DNA of 64,000 nucleotides from Mycocentrospora acerina. Taxonomy: Eukaryota; Ascomycota; Dothideomycetes; Pleosporales. Made by a program: the position numbers and the translations under genes. Each line of letters opens with the position of its first letter. Within the stretch, counting starts at the first letter, position 1. The stretch spans positions 930,001 through 994,000 of the forward strand of contig JAKUHH010000177.1 in the NCBI GenBank assembly GCA_022701365.1, in the 5' to 3' direction. Positions 12,152 through 22,913 of this stretch are shown piece by piece. The notes beneath the pieces are model-generated. The model had not been told where the DNA came from. It worked only from the letters and a program-made list of their open reading frames with translations, and did no database searches.

Positions 12152-13432
12152 ATGTCTGATTACGAAGATGAAATGGACGTTGATGCGCCTGTCGTAGACA
12201 ACTCGGTGTCTTTTGGTGGTGATGCAAAGAAGGGCAAGAGGAGCGCAGCAAATCTACCGGTAGAGGCTGAAGACTCTTTACCATGGTAAGTTCTCTACAG
12301 GACAGACCGAATGCGTAGTCGCTGATTTCCATGGAGGGTGGAAAAATACAGACCTAACAGCCTCGATGATGTTGAGGGACACAAGGACATCATAGCCACA
12401 ATCAACAAATTTGTTGACTCAAACGTATAGTCATACATCTCTGCTCCAAGGCTCTTTTCTCACGTGCTCCAGCGATTGCCACATCTCCTCCTATACGGCC
12501 CCCCAGGAACCGGCAAAACGTCGACCGTTCTCGCTCTTGCACGACGCATATACGGAAACAAGAACATGCGACAAATGGTGCTGGAGCTGAACGCTTCGGA
12601 CGACAGAGGCATTGACGTTGTGCGAGAACAAATCAAGACGTTCAGTAGCACGAAACAGATCTTCTCTGCTGCACCAAAGGCTGGCGACTCTGCGCTTGCG
12701 ACGTTCAAACTCATCATCTTGGACGAGGCAGATGCTATGACTGCGACAGCACAAATGGCTCTCCGAAGAATTATGGAAAAGTACACAGCAAATACTCGAT
12801 TCTGCATCATCGCCAACTACACACACAAGCTGTCGCCTGCGTTGCTCTCTCGATGCACACGATTCCGTTTCTCCCCGTTGAAGGAGGTTGACATAAGAAA
12901 CTTGGTGGACAAGGTCATCGAGGAAGAAAAAGTCAATATCACACATGATGCTACAAACTCGCTAGTCACGTTAAGCAAAGGCGATATGAGACGAGCGCTC
13001 AATGTGCTTCAAGCTTGTCACGCATCTAGCACGCCGCTGCAACCACCAGGAAAGCCGGCACCAGATCCAAGCACAATTGTCCGCGATCAGATCACTCAAA
13101 CCACCATCTATGACTGTATTGCAGCGCCTCATCCCTCAGACATTGAGTACATCATAGACACATTACTTTCCACAGGCGACATGACTCAGTGCCTACGAAC
13201 TGTTAATAACTTGAAAACAATGAAGGGTCTCGCGCTTGCAGACATCTTGACAACTATCAGTGAGGAGCTGGTAAAGAATGATGTTCCACCACAGGTCATG
13301 GTGACTTGGATGGCAGGACTAGCGGATATCGAGTATCGGCTGAGTGGTGGTGGAAGCGAGGCGATACAGACTGGTGCCGCAATTGGTGTGGTGCGGACAG
13401 GTGTTGAGCTCATGGAGAATGGCAAGAGATAG
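12152..13432 (+). CDS. RFC3: Replication factor C subunit 3 (clamp loader ATPase)
   Basis: Three exons: 12152-12285, 12337-12424 and 12473-13432 (introns 51 and 48 bp), giving 393 residues. Exon 2 supplies WVEKYRPNSLDDVEGHKDI, the conserved RFC start. Exon 3 opens with RLPHLLLYGPPGTGKT (Walker A, about residues 83-90). It continues with LDEAD at about 157-161 (Walker B) and LSRC near 199, the arginine-finger motif of small RFC subunits. The C-terminal collar follows. The protein loads PCNA on primed DNA as part of RFC and alternative loaders. The acidic first 45 residues before the AAA+ domain make it longer than yeast Rfc3 (340 aa). Confidence 0.95.
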
Positions 13433-13911
13433 AATGTACGACGCTTGGCATTTTCGGCGATTTGGGGATATGTTGCATCTCAATGGCGATGCAGTCTAAG
13501 CAAGCGAATGAATCTAGTACAGTATCTGGAGTACTCTACGAGTCATGCTCATCTTCTGAGTTCTCTTTCCCCTTCGTCTTGGTCCTGCTGCTGCCCCGGT
13601 GCTACTACCACGTGGCGTCGTGTTTGGACAAGATTTGTTTAATCCAAAACAAGACGAGCAGGTCGAAAATTAGCTTCAAACCAATGCGTCACTGACACCA
13701 AAAATTGTTGTCTCGAAAACCAATCATCCTGACCGTACCTCGATTTTGCAGCAGCAGTTTTGCTGACGTAATAACAGGCAGATTGCTCGAAGTCACGAAA
13801 ACAACGCGCTTTCACCCACGCGTAAATTCACATACGACTCAACACAGAGTGTCCAACTGATATTTCTACTCTGTACTATTTCCAAGGACCTGAATCTAAG
13901 TATTTCACAAG
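13433..13911. other. Intergenic, RFC3 3' end to next gene
   Basis: 478 bp with no supported frame. It probably contains the RFC3 3' UTR and the promoter and leader of the next gene on the same strand. Confidence 0.4.
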
Positions 13912-15289
13912 ATGAACACCAAGAAGCGCAAGTCAACAATGCCGCCCTCATCGGTAAGTCAGGCTTGGCGTTGTTTGACGCGTGATTAAACTGACAATTT
14001 GCAGGGTGACACTCCATCAAAGAAGCGACAAAATAAACACCGCCAAGCCAAACCGACAAGTACATCAGTACCCGATTCCTTGTCAAATGCGCAGGCTGTT
14101 GATCAAACAACACATCCCACACCAACGCGCATTATTGTGAGTAGATACAACTCGGATACGGACGTGTATCAGCATTAATGTACAGCAGAAACAACCCAAA
14201 TCCAAGTTGAAGAAAAAGAAGAAAAACAAGGAACAAACTGCTCCACCGCCTGTTAGTGTGTTTCGACGAGGTCGTGGTCGAGATGCCAGATTCAATAGCC
14301 GCCCACAGAGCCGTCAGGACGTCCAGTTGCGTTTCTCGTTCAGCAACTCACCTACCACTGACCAAAACGAATTAACGCCATTGAAAGCCCATCGTGTATC
14401 ATCTAAGCGAAAGGGCACTATAAATCCTTCTGGTTCTCCATTGTCTAGAAAACAGTCTTCCGACAGCCCCCGTGGGGCGAAACCGACAGATACAACGCTT
14501 TCGCGCAGTTTCAATGGACTCGATGTCACAGGAGACAGAGATGACACAACGAAGCACAAACGGCAGGTACCACTGAAAGAACCTCAGGAACCATCACCTA
14601 CGATATCGAAACTACGGGACACGCCTGATCCTTCGGTGTTTACCAAACCATTCAAAAGCCGCGAAGGCTATGGCTTCAGTTACTCTGAATCATTGTGGTG
14701 TGACTCGGACGAGTACCCCGATACAGAATGTGACTGGGACGGGTCAGATACACAGCCCGACGACACGGAGCCCGACTCTGGACCTCGGATACTGATTGAG
14801 CAAAATAGTTCTTTTGACGACATGGTCGTCATGCGCGACATTGGGTCTTTTCACATTGCCAAACCGCAAAAAGTACTGCCATGTACGCAGGCCACGCGTG
14901 AAGATACCATTAAGCTTAAACAGCAAGCCAAGGGGCTTTTCAAGTGGAGGGAGAGTGGAGATGTGTATGCACACCTAACCAGCCGGCTTGAAAGGATGAT
15001 TTACATGGAGATTGAGAAAATGGAGCGTGGGCTGAAGGACTCGATGCTCAGCGAAGACAGTTTGGAAAGCAGCAAGGGGTATCAGATGCCGTCTATGACG
15101 GACTGTGCACTAAGGCTACAAGATTTTTTGCTGAGAAGCAGGGATGAGCGTGTGGAGACGGGAGAGAGCCGGCGGTTTGTGGAGCATGAAGTTGAGTGGG
15201 TGGAGTGGTTAGTGGAGGCAAGTCGGGTAGGGGTTATGCATTTGAAGACTGTGGGGTGTCGGTGTAGACCGGATTGGGAAGAGGATTAA
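13912..15289 (+). CDS. Hypothetical protein, 425 aa, basic N-terminus
   Basis: Three exons: 13912-13953, 14005-14136 and 14186-15289. Introns of 51 and 49 bp have GTAAGT and GTGAGT donors and keep phase 0 throughout, which supports the model. The N-terminal third is very rich in Lys, Arg, Ser and Pro (MNTKKRKST, a KKKKKNK run, RRGRGRDAR), as in nuclear or nucleolar proteins. The centre is acidic (YPDTECDWDGSDTQ). The C-terminal 180 residues look folded and helical, from about DIGSFHIAKPQ to the end, with a Trp-rich EHEVEWVEWLVEA segment. I do not recognise a family and assign no function. Confidence 0.75.
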
Positions 15290-15834
15290 GTTGAAAGATG
15301 GCGAATGAGTTGTTTACAAAGGAGGTTGTTGCGAATATATCCATGAACCGTAGTAGAGCGTTTTGGAAGACTGCGTCAGCTAGACTACATTTTGTTACAA
15401 GAACAAATTTGTTACTACAACGGCTGTGCCATGTGGACAATTGATTGATGAATAGCATATGCAGGTCTCGCGCCGCTTTTCAACTTTCGTTCCGATTGGC
15501 TGGTGATTTAGTGTGTGATTGTCAGTGTCTTCCTACCAAACGTCTTTGTCCAGCAAGCTCATTGCTGATGTTTATTTGTTCGGTTCCAGCTTGACACATG
15601 TGCAGCAGGTACTCGATTAAGAAGTCATTGACGTCATCAAACGGGCACACTAGACCCCATCCAGCGCACTACAGCACCGTTTCACAACGTTAGCAACCCA
15701 TGCTTCAAAAGCCACGATAGCAACATATCCCGCAGTCCAAAGGCAGTTTTCTGATCATCTAGGTCTTCCCAGAAGAAAAAAAGCCCTACCTATCACGAGC
15801 TCACAAAGGAATCAATCCAGTTTCATCTTTCAAG
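15290..15834. other. Intergenic spacer
   Basis: 545 bp with no supported gene. It would contain the upstream gene's 3' UTR and the promoter of the methyltransferase gene. Confidence 0.4.
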
Positions 15835-17100
15835 ATGAACTACATCTCAAGTACCTACTCCGCTCTCCGCACCATCCGCAGAAGGGTAATCTAACCACCC
15901 CCCCTCCCTCCTCAGACCTCGTCGGCTCCGACTCAGCAGTCGACTCCCTCGTCGACAATGGCTACCTCCCGCATGCGGTGATCCGCGTGGGAATCCGGCG
16001 ACAACTCGCGGACCGCCTTTCATCCATAGCATCCACGTCGCTGGAACAGGCGTATGAGTCGAAAATGAAGTATGTCGAGCTGCTGCGCACACGGCCCATT
16101 GCGATTGAGACGTCGACGGCCAACGAGCAGCATTACGAAGTTGGCACGGATGTGCTCAAGGGCATGTTGGGCCCGCGGATGAAGTATTCGTCGTGTTTGT
16201 ATGAGAAGGGTGGGGAGACGCTTGCGCAGGCTGAGATTGCAATGTTGAGGCTGTATGTGGAGCGGGCGGAGTTGAAGGATGGGATGAGGATTTTGGATCT
16301 GGGGTATGTGTTTTTTTCTTTCTTTCTTTCTCTTTCTCCTTCTCCGTCTTCCGCTTTTTGTTTTCCATGTTTCGTTTGTCGTGGTTGGAATCACGTGCAT
16401 TCAGCTCATGGCTAATGGCTAATGGCTAATGTTTTTTTTGGAAACTAGATGCGGCTGGGGAAGTGCATCGCTCTACTTTGCAGAGGTATTTCCCAACTCG
16501 CAAGTCACTGGGTTTTCCAACTCGCGTACGCAAAAAGAACACATTGATAGTGTGGCCAAGGCGAAGAACCTGACTAACCTCCGGATCATCACGGGCGATG
16601 TTGTCGACTATGAATTCGAGCCCGAGTCGTTTGACCGAGTCGTGTCGATTGAGCTGTTTGAGCACATGAAAAACTACGCTGCACTGCTCAAGAAAGTGGC
16701 TCGCGCGCTTGTCCCCGGAGGGAAACTCTTTGTGCATATCTTCGCGCACAAGACCACACCGTATGATTTCGAGGGCGGGTGGATGACGGAGCACTTTTTC
16801 CGCGGGGGCACGATGCCGAGCGCTGACTTGTTGCTGTTTTTCCAGGAGGACCTGAGGATCAAGAGGCAGTGGTGGGTCAATGGAATGCACTATGCGAAGA
16901 CGTGTGAGGATTGGCTGGTCACAATGTGTGGGAATAAAGAGGCGATTTGGCCGGGGCTGTTGGAGACGTATGGCCACGATGGGACGGTTAGGTGGTGGAA
17001 TAGGTGGCAGGTGTTTTATTTGGCGTGTGCGGAGCTGTTCAAGTGGGAGGGAGGGGATACATGGGGCGTGTCGCATTATTTGTTTGAGAAGCCCGAGTAG
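15835..17100 (+). CDS. Cyclopropane-fatty-acid-synthase-like SAM methyltransferase
   Basis: Three exons read as 15835-15850, 15916-16303 and 16449-17100, giving about 351 residues. The SAM-binding motif I is split by the 145-bp intron 2 and joins to ILDLGCGWGSASLYFAE. FDRVVSIELFEHMKNY and VPGGKLFVHIF follow, typical of the CFA synthase / coclaurine N-methyltransferase class. The late YEKGGETLAQAE segment and the C-terminal HYLFEKPE also fit. CFAS-family enzymes methylate lipid double bonds or amines; the substrate is not predictable here. The first exon is tentative: the donor GTACCT at 15851 gives the only frame-preserving join I found, and it yields MNYISNLVGSDSAVD. A long pyrimidine tract in intron 2 precedes the acceptor. 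Confidence 0.85.
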
Positions 17101-17484
17101 GTGCTGTGTGGAGTGCAAGGGGTTGTTAATGTGCACTGGTGGGCTCGTAGTGAGGACTTTGCGACTAGCACGTGTATGAAGAATATCCGATGTGAGATAG
17201 GTTGGACTGTTAATGGGCGATTGTTGTGTTGAAAGCGTGTTCGAACAAGCACATGGCAGCTCAGGGAAATGCCATGTTCGAAAAACGGATTCAACACAGA
17301 TAGATGGCGAGTATATGAAGTGGATGTTTAACATTGTTGAATTTGATATCTTGGCACTGGCATCGCCTGCAGCGTCTCAAGTGCACGCATATACATGGCG
17401 AATGCACGTCTGGACACGGGTATTGCTTGGAAGCCATCCTCGTCGTCGTCTTCTCCTCCCACGCTCTCTGCACGTGCTGCCCCT
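17101..17484. other. Convergent 3' spacer
   Basis: 384 bp between two converging genes. Only 3' UTR sequence is expected and no other feature is seen. Confidence 0.4.
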
Positions 17485-17731
17485 TCAATGGTCCCACGGG
17501 TGCTTCCAGCCAAGCAGGGCCGGGCCGTCCTTCTTTGCGCGGTACATCAACTGCTGCGATTAGCGCATAGCCACTCGCCTGCTCCAGACTCCAACGTACG
17601 AAGAACCACATGGAGGCGCCGAGGCCGGTGGCCATGAAGCGGTACAGGGGCCGCGCGGGGTGGACGTGGATGGGGTGGTTTGGGTGGGCGGCGTACTTGG
17701 GCGGGCCCATCCAGGCGCGGGAGGGCTGCAT
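17485..17731 (-). CDS. Mitochondrial complex I accessory subunit, NDUFB2 family
   Basis: Two exons, 17731-17600 (44 codons) and 17550-17485, with a 49-bp intron (GTACGT...CAG), encode 65 residues. The joined sequence has a His/Pro-rich N-terminus (YAAHPNHPIHVHPARPLYRF), one membrane segment (MATGLGASMWFFLMYRAKK) and the ending GWKHPWDH. The MWF-x-x-x-YRAK-x-DGP-x-x-x-GW-x-HPW pattern is that of plant and fungal NDUFB2-like subunits of NADH:ubiquinone oxidoreductase, a one-helix protein of the inner-membrane arm. A CTGCAG acceptor lies 14 nt before the start codon, suggesting a 5' UTR intron. The long open frame that covers this gene without splicing is not the real product. Confidence 0.82.
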
Positions 17732-18229
17732 GGTGGATGTCGAGCCTGCAGGAGAGTCAGCGATGCGGGGGGTCTGCGGACGGCGCGGCGGAGGGGCTAC
17801 CTGCGGTGTGTGCGGTGCAATGGCTCGGGGTGGTCGCTGTCGAGTGCGGCGAGGTCGTCGGCGGTCGCTGGCCGGCGGTCGAGGGTTCTTAGTCAGCGTC
17901 ACCAAACACGCACGGCATGTCTCGCGTTCTTAGTCATCATCGCCAAACATGCATGTCATGTCTCGAGCCTCGACGCCTCGCAGCCTCGCATCGCCGCCTC
18001 ACCCGTCGACTCCCACCGCCGCACCGCTGCTGCTGTCCTGCCAGTCCGATAGCACGGCGCCCCGACGACTGTTCCATGGCCGCGCGTGCCTCGGCGACGA
18101 CGACCCCCCCGCCGTGATATTCTTCCGTGCCAGACGACGCGCGCATCCGCTCTCTCCTGCCCTGCGCACCGCCCCAAACACGACGCCGCGCCCACGCAAC
18201 GCCACCGACGCCGACGACACACAGCCGCC
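17732..18229. promoter_or_regulatory. Shared divergent promoter, NDUFB2-like / BUR1
   Basis: A GC-rich 498-bp interval between divergent start codons. It contains open frames on both strands caused by composition alone. It should hold both promoters and a probable 5' UTR intron of the complex I gene. Confidence 0.45.
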
Positions 18230-19972
18230 ATGGCAGGCGCGACGCCGCGACCCGGGCTGCAGCGCCAGATGAAGGGCTGCTCCAAGATTGGCGACTACGA
18301 GATGATGCAGAAGCTCGGCGAGGGCACCTTTGGCGAGGTGCACAAGGCGCGCCAACGCCGGACGGGCAGCGTGTACGCGCTCAAGAAGATCCTGATGCAC
18401 AATGAAAAGGACGGCTTCCCCATCACCGCCCTGCGCGAGATCAAGCTGCTGAAGATGCTCGAGCACGACAACGTCCTCAAGCTCGAGGAGATGGCCGTCG
18501 AGCGCCCCAAGGCCGAGGGCCGCAAGCGCGCCATCCTGTACATGGTCACGCCCTACATGGACCACGACCTGTCGGGCCTGCTGGACAACCCGGACGTCAA
18601 GTTCTCCGAGCCGCAGATCAAGTGCTACATGCTGCAGCTGTTCAAGGGCCTGCGCTACCTGCACGACAACCACATCCTGCACCGCGACATGAAGGCCGCC
18701 AACCTCCTCATCAACAACCGTGGACGCCTGCAGATTGCCGACTTTGGTCTTGCCCGGCATTACGACGAGACGCCGCCGCAGCGCGGCAAGGGCAACGGGA
18801 CGGCGACACGCGAGTACACGACGCTGGTGGTGACGAGGTGGTACCGTCCCCCAGAGCTGCTTCTCCAGCTCAGACGATACACGCCGGCGATTGACATGTG
18901 GGGCGCGGGCTGTGTCTTTGGCGAAATGTTCAAGCGCAAGCCTATCCTTGCTGGCCAGAGCGACATTCACCAAGCAACCATAATATTCGACCTGGTCGGC
19001 ACGCCCAACGACCAGACCATGCCTGGGTGGAGTGAGCTCCCCGGCGCCGAGGCCGTCGTAAAGGGATACCCAAAGGGCACTGGCAATATTGCCCAAGTCT
19101 TCCGCGAGCTGTCCCCAACTGGCTTGTCTCTCCTCAAAGAACTCATGAAACTCAACTGGCGCACACGAATCAACGCCATTGACGCCATCGACCACCCCTA
19201 CTTCAAAGAACACCCCAAGCCCATGCGCGAAGAAGACATTCCCCACTTTGCCGACTCGCACGAACTCGACCGCCGCACCGCCCGCGGCAAACAGCAAGCC
19301 CTGCCCCCTGCCCCTGCAGGCGGCACCGTTGGCGGCGGTCCAAACGGCGAATGGACCGGCCAAGGCCCACCACCACATGCCTGGCAAAACGGCGACAGAC
19401 GCTTTGGCGGCCCCCAAGACAGAGGCCCACCAGGCATGGACCGCGCACCACGAGGCTACGATCGCCGCCCACCTTATGACCACAGAGCACCTCCACCACC
19501 CCAAGATGGCCGGCGCCCCAATTGGGGTAATGGGGCAATGCCCCCCGGTGACAACAGACACGCACACCAACCCCCTCGTTATGCACAGGATCGCAGGGGT
19601 CCGCCCACAGCAGGACCTGGAGATGTGTACATTCCTAGCTACGAAGGAGGGCCAAGACGAGAGAGGGAGCCTGACGAGAAGCCAAGGAGGGGATCAAGGG
19701 ATAGTGGGAATAGTAGAGAAGGAGGGGGACATCAAGATGGGGGGAGAGGAGGGCATCATGATGGAGGTAGAGGAGGGCACCACGATGGGGGGAGAGGCGG
19801 GCATCAGGACGGAGGAGGAGGGAGAGGAGGAGGATACAGAGATCGAGAAGGGCGCAACGACGGGAGAGGCTTCCCTGGCGGGCGGCGAGACGAGCGCACC
19901 CGCAGTAGAAGTCCCGAACGAAGGGAGCGCAGAGACAGAGAGAGAGACACGGATATCTATCGCAGACGGTAG
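18230..19972 (+). CDS. BUR1: Cyclin-dependent kinase Bur1/Cdk9 (P-TEFb-type)
   Basis: Intronless, 580 residues from an ATG in strong context (CCGCCATGG); the frame is open 48 codons further upstream but without a better start. The kinase domain is complete: GEGTFGEV at 30-37, catalytic Lys52 in YALKKI, a PITALRE-type C-helix, YLHDNHILHRDMKAANLL, DFGLAR, and T-loop TLVVTRWYRPPE. Asp-Met-Lys-Ala-Ala-Asn in the catalytic loop and the PITALRE helix mark the Cdk9/Bur1 group, which phosphorylates the RNA polymerase II CTD and Spt5 to support elongation. The tail after residue about 360 is low-complexity: Gly/Pro/Arg-rich with a tandem HHDGGRGG repeat and an Arg/Asp-rich end, probably disordered. 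Confidence 0.93.
   Translation: MAGATPRPGLQRQMKGCSKIGDYEMMQKLGEGTFGEVHKARQRRTGSVYALKKILMHNEKDGFPITALREIKLLKMLEHDNVLKLEEMAVERPKAEGRKRAILYMVTPYMDHDLSGLLDNPDVKFSEPQIKCYMLQLFKGLRYLHDNHILHRDMKAANLLINNRGRLQIADFGLARHYDETPPQRGKGNGTATREYTTLVVTRWYRPPELLLQLRRYTPAIDMWGAGCVFGEMFKRKPILAGQSDIHQATIIFDLVGTPNDQTMPGWSELPGAEAVVKGYPKGTGNIAQVFRELSPTGLSLLKELMKLNWRTRINAIDAIDHPYFKEHPKPMREEDIPHFADSHELDRRTARGKQQALPPAPAGGTVGGGPNGEWTGQGPPPHAWQNGDRRFGGPQDRGPPGMDRAPRGYDRRPPYDHRAPPPPQDGRRPNWGNGAMPPGDNRHAHQPPRYAQDRRGPPTAGPGDVYIPSYEGGPRREREPDEKPRRGSRDSGNSREGGGHQDGGRGGHHDGGRGGHHDGGRGGHQDGGGGRGGGYRDREGRNDGRGFPGGRRDERTRSRSPERRERRDRERDTDIYRRR
19730..19825 (+). repeat. In-frame 24-bp tandem repeat in the Bur1 tail
   Basis: Four copies of an eight-residue unit close to HHDGGRGG, with His/Gln and Gly variations. 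All units are in frame. This is typical of expandable coding minisatellites in disordered tails. Confidence 0.85.
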
Positions 19973-20511
19973 GTGTGCTGTTTTTTTGTCATCCAGTCAA
20001 TCCATTAATCCATCAATCCCATGGAAAAAAATTGGTCTCTTTTTCTTCTTTTTCTTTTCTTCAAACGGCGTTTGCTAGCACGATAGATGTGACTGTTTTT
20101 TATTTTGTTCTTCTTCTTCTCGATGGAGTCACAGGTTATATAGGGATTCATGGGTGGTTACTATTGTTATTATTAGAGTGTACGGATATGCTTTGGCCTT
20201 TTTTTTTAGCGGGTTAGGAAAGGGGTGGGGAGAGGGAGGGGGGGGGGTAGATTGGTCATGCTACATGTTATTATGAATTGTAATGGATTGTTATTAGTAT
20301 TATTATTTCAATCATTGGCATTATATTGCCATGTTCGCTGAGGCCTTGGAGGTGTTAGTCTCGCTTCTTTGAAAGATGCATTTTTTAATATTTTTATAAA
20401 AAGATCGATTTGCCTCTTAGAGATGTGAATACTTCTCTTTTTGAAGTTTTAGTTGATTTGATTTACTGTTGTACTCTTCGTTCATTCATTCAGTCATTCA
20501 TCCACGCTCTC
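19973..20511. other. Convergent 3' spacer, T-rich
   Basis: 539 bp of T-rich sequence between converging genes, with several T-runs and a G8 run near 20241. No gene was found; it probably holds both 3' UTRs. Confidence 0.4.
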
Positions 20512-22374
20512 TTACTCTTCTCCTTCTTCCTCCTCCTCTGCCTCTGCCTCTACTTCACCACCCTCCTTCTCATCCTCCTCCACGCTTCCACTCCTCGGAC
20601 CCACCAGCGTCCCACCAAATACCCCATGGCTCACAGGCAACGGAATTAACCCTACTCCACCCAGAAACCCCCCTCCCGCACTCTGTCTCTGCACCTTCCA
20701 CGGACTTGGCGGGGCGTAGGAGGGCGACTTGGGTGGCACGGGGGGAGGTACTTTTGTTGATGAAGATGTCGATGATGGTGACGATGATGGTGATGATGAT
20801 GATGAGGGAGGGAGAGAGTTTTCATTACATACATCAGGGTGAGTGGGTGAAGGAGAGGGAGTCGGGGTTGGGGTGGAGAGGAGGGAGAGTTGGCGTGCCC
20901 AGGTGGAGAGGTCGAGGATATGGGGGGCGCGGTGGCGGGATTCTTTGAGCGAGGAAGTGGATGCTGGGTTTTGGGAGATGGGTGTAGATGTGATGCCGAC
21001 TTTTGTGTGTTTCAAAGGGGAGGGTTTTCTAGGACTCCAGCTCTGTCGTAACGGTGAGGAGACTTCTTTCCTAGGACTCAGACTCAAACTCAGACTTAGA
21101 CTCAGACTAGTCCGTTGGTCACTTCTCTTCCCATCCGTATCCGTGTTGTCGCTTTTTGTAGTGCAAGATTCCATCGTCGACGTCGAACTGACTTCCCGCT
21201 TGATGCTGCGCATAAAGTTGCTGTAGTTGTATCCCTCGTCCTCATCATCATCATCATCACCATCATCACTATGCACACTCACCCCATCATCATTCATCGC
21301 AACCAAACGCTCCGCATCCTCGAGGATTCTCGTCGCCCACGCAAGTTCCAACGCCCCATCCGGCAGAGCAAGAAGCGCAGACTTTCTCCTCTGCAAGGCG
21401 CTGAGTTTCTCCGCCCTCGCATCCACCAACGCTGTCAGATTCCCATGGGAAACCCCACCCACATCTCTCTCCTTGTCCTTGTCGTTTTCCTTTCCCTTTA
21501 ACCTCTCCCCAAAATCCACCTCACTCCCCTGCCCTACCACCACTATTCCCCTCTCCTCCCCCACAACCTCAGCCAACCTCCCCATCAAACCCTCATCAAC
21601 ACTCTTCTTGCACTCCCCCCTCCTCTCCCGCACCACCACCTGCGCCGCCACCAGCCTATCCCTCCCCACCACCAATCCCCCAGGCAAAACACCATCCGCC
21701 CCAAACCTCACCCGCTCATCCAACCTCGTCGCACAAAACCCACGCGCCAACCGATCCACATCGCGCTTTACCATTTCATACGCAGCCCTGGCTTCAGCAC
21801 TGCCGGGCACAACCGGCGAAAAGCGCGGCTCGTCGTCACGCTGGGTTCTAGCCGTACTAGGTGTTTCGAGCCTCGGCGTGAGCGCCGACCAGAAGCCGTC
21901 GCTGGCAAAGGCGTTTCCTACGGGGGTGGGCGAGAGCGGGGTGACGGGCCCGCGGGGGAGGACGTCCCAGCGTGTGCGGGGAGTGGAGAAGCGGTAGAGC
22001 GGCGAGGGTGTGAGCGCGGTGTCGATGCGAGTGAGGCCTGGAGGGGTGGGGCGGGAAAAAGGAGCGCGTGAGGAGAGGGTAGAGAGGGGGATGATTGGTG
22101 GAAGGGGGGTTCTTGATGCTGGTTGTTTCTCCTCCTCTTTCTTCTTCTTCTTCTCCTCATCCTCCTCTTCACAGGCCTCTCTCATCGCTCTTGTAATCTC
22201 CTCCTTTGCTTCTTTCCATTCTTTCTCCGCGAATCTTCTCTTGTATGCGGATGCTACGTCTAGCGCCCTTGCGCGCTGCTCCGTGTCAAGGCCCTTTAAT
22301 CCCGTGCAGACGAACGCCTTCTCCAGGAAGCTGTTTCGACTGTTGGGCGGCGTGTTGATCTGAGCGGTTGGCAT
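20512..22374 (-). CDS. Hypothetical Ser/Pro-rich protein, 620 aa
   Basis: A single open frame of 620 codons starting MPTAQINTPPNSRNSFLEKA. Residues 15-75 look helical (a LEKAFVCTGLKGLD segment, then a Lys/Glu-rich coiled-coil-like run ending in a poly-Glu/Lys stretch). A proline-rich linker follows. Residues about 185-350 look folded (YEMVKRDVDRLARGFC, RDRLVAAQVVV, LTALVDARAEKLSALQRRKSALLAL), again helical. The last 250 residues are low-complexity: an Asp run, a Ser-Leu repeat, SPSPT-type stretches and an acidic end. I do not recognise the family. The antisense frames are composition shadows. The true C-terminus could differ if an intron was missed in the repetitive tail. Confidence 0.7.
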   Translation of the reverse strand: MPTAQINTPPNSRNSFLEKAFVCTGLKGLDTEQRARALDVASAYKRRFAEKEWKEAKEEITRAMREACEEEDEEKKKKKEEEKQPASRTPLPPIIPLSTLSSRAPFSRPTPPGLTRIDTALTPSPLYRFSTPRTRWDVLPRGPVTPLSPTPVGNAFASDGFWSALTPRLETPSTARTQRDDEPRFSPVVPGSAEARAAYEMVKRDVDRLARGFCATRLDERVRFGADGVLPGGLVVGRDRLVAAQVVVRERRGECKKSVDEGLMGRLAEVVGEERGIVVVGQGSEVDFGERLKGKENDKDKERDVGGVSHGNLTALVDARAEKLSALQRRKSALLALPDGALELAWATRILEDAERLVAMNDDGVSVHSDDGDDDDDEDEGYNYSNFMRSIKREVSSTSTMESCTTKSDNTDTDGKRSDQRTSLSLSLSLSLSPRKEVSSPLRQSWSPRKPSPLKHTKVGITSTPISQNPASTSSLKESRHRAPHILDLSTWARQLSLLSTPTPTPSPSPTHPDVCNENSLPPSSSSSPSSSPSSTSSSTKVPPPVPPKSPSYAPPSPWKVQRQSAGGGFLGGVGLIPLPVSHGVFGGTLVGPRSGSVEEDEKEGGEVEAEAEEEEEGEE

Positions 22375-22913
22375 AACCTCAGTGTTAGTATTGTCGGTGC
22401 TGGCGTGTCGTCATTTAGTAGAGAGATGTAGGATGAATGGAATGAATGAATGAATTGGGTATGTCAAAACGAGCAAGGAGGAAAGTAGCCAGCCAGCCAG
22501 CCAGTGGATAAGAAGACGGTAGAAGAGGAAGCAAAAAGATTCTTTGACCATTCATTCACTGGGAGACCACGGCGAGTTGTGTCCACGGGACCACGGCCAT
22601 CTCGGGTTATGGGGGCTTTCCGGTGGTGAAGGGGAGGGGTGGACGACGAGGGCGACAAACAGACTTCCCTACTCACCGCACAACTTCAAACGGGGAAGCG
22701 ACTGGAGATGGAAAAATGACGTACAAGAATGAAACAAACACTCAGTGACGGGGCAAAACACAACACAACAAGAAATTCAAGTGGAAAAAGATTCAACATG
22801 ACACTGACAGGTTGTAACTTTTGTCCTCCACAAGCTACTCCTCCGCAGCACTTTTACCCGCCTCCAAAAAATCGTCTATATGGTATCCAACACCTTGCAA
22901 ATGCAGCTTTTTT
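22375..22913. other. Intergenic spacer with microsatellites
   Basis: 539 bp with no gene. It has a GAAT-type tetranucleotide run near 22437-22456 and a CCAG run near 22488-22504, on the promoter side of the 620-aa gene. The right part is the aspartokinase 3' end. Confidence 0.45.

Noticed and set aside
15847..16400. Minus-strand frames opposite the methyltransferase gene
   Set aside because: Overlap exons with clear SAM-methyltransferase motifs on the plus strand.
17999..19570. 523-codon minus-strand open frame
   Set aside because: It lies antisense to the Bur1 kinase gene, whose complete kinase motifs are on the plus strand; the frame is a GC-composition shadow.
20469..20948. Plus-strand frame of 159 codons at the 3' end of the 620-aa gene
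   Set aside because: Antisense shadow of the repetitive acidic and Ser/Pro tail.
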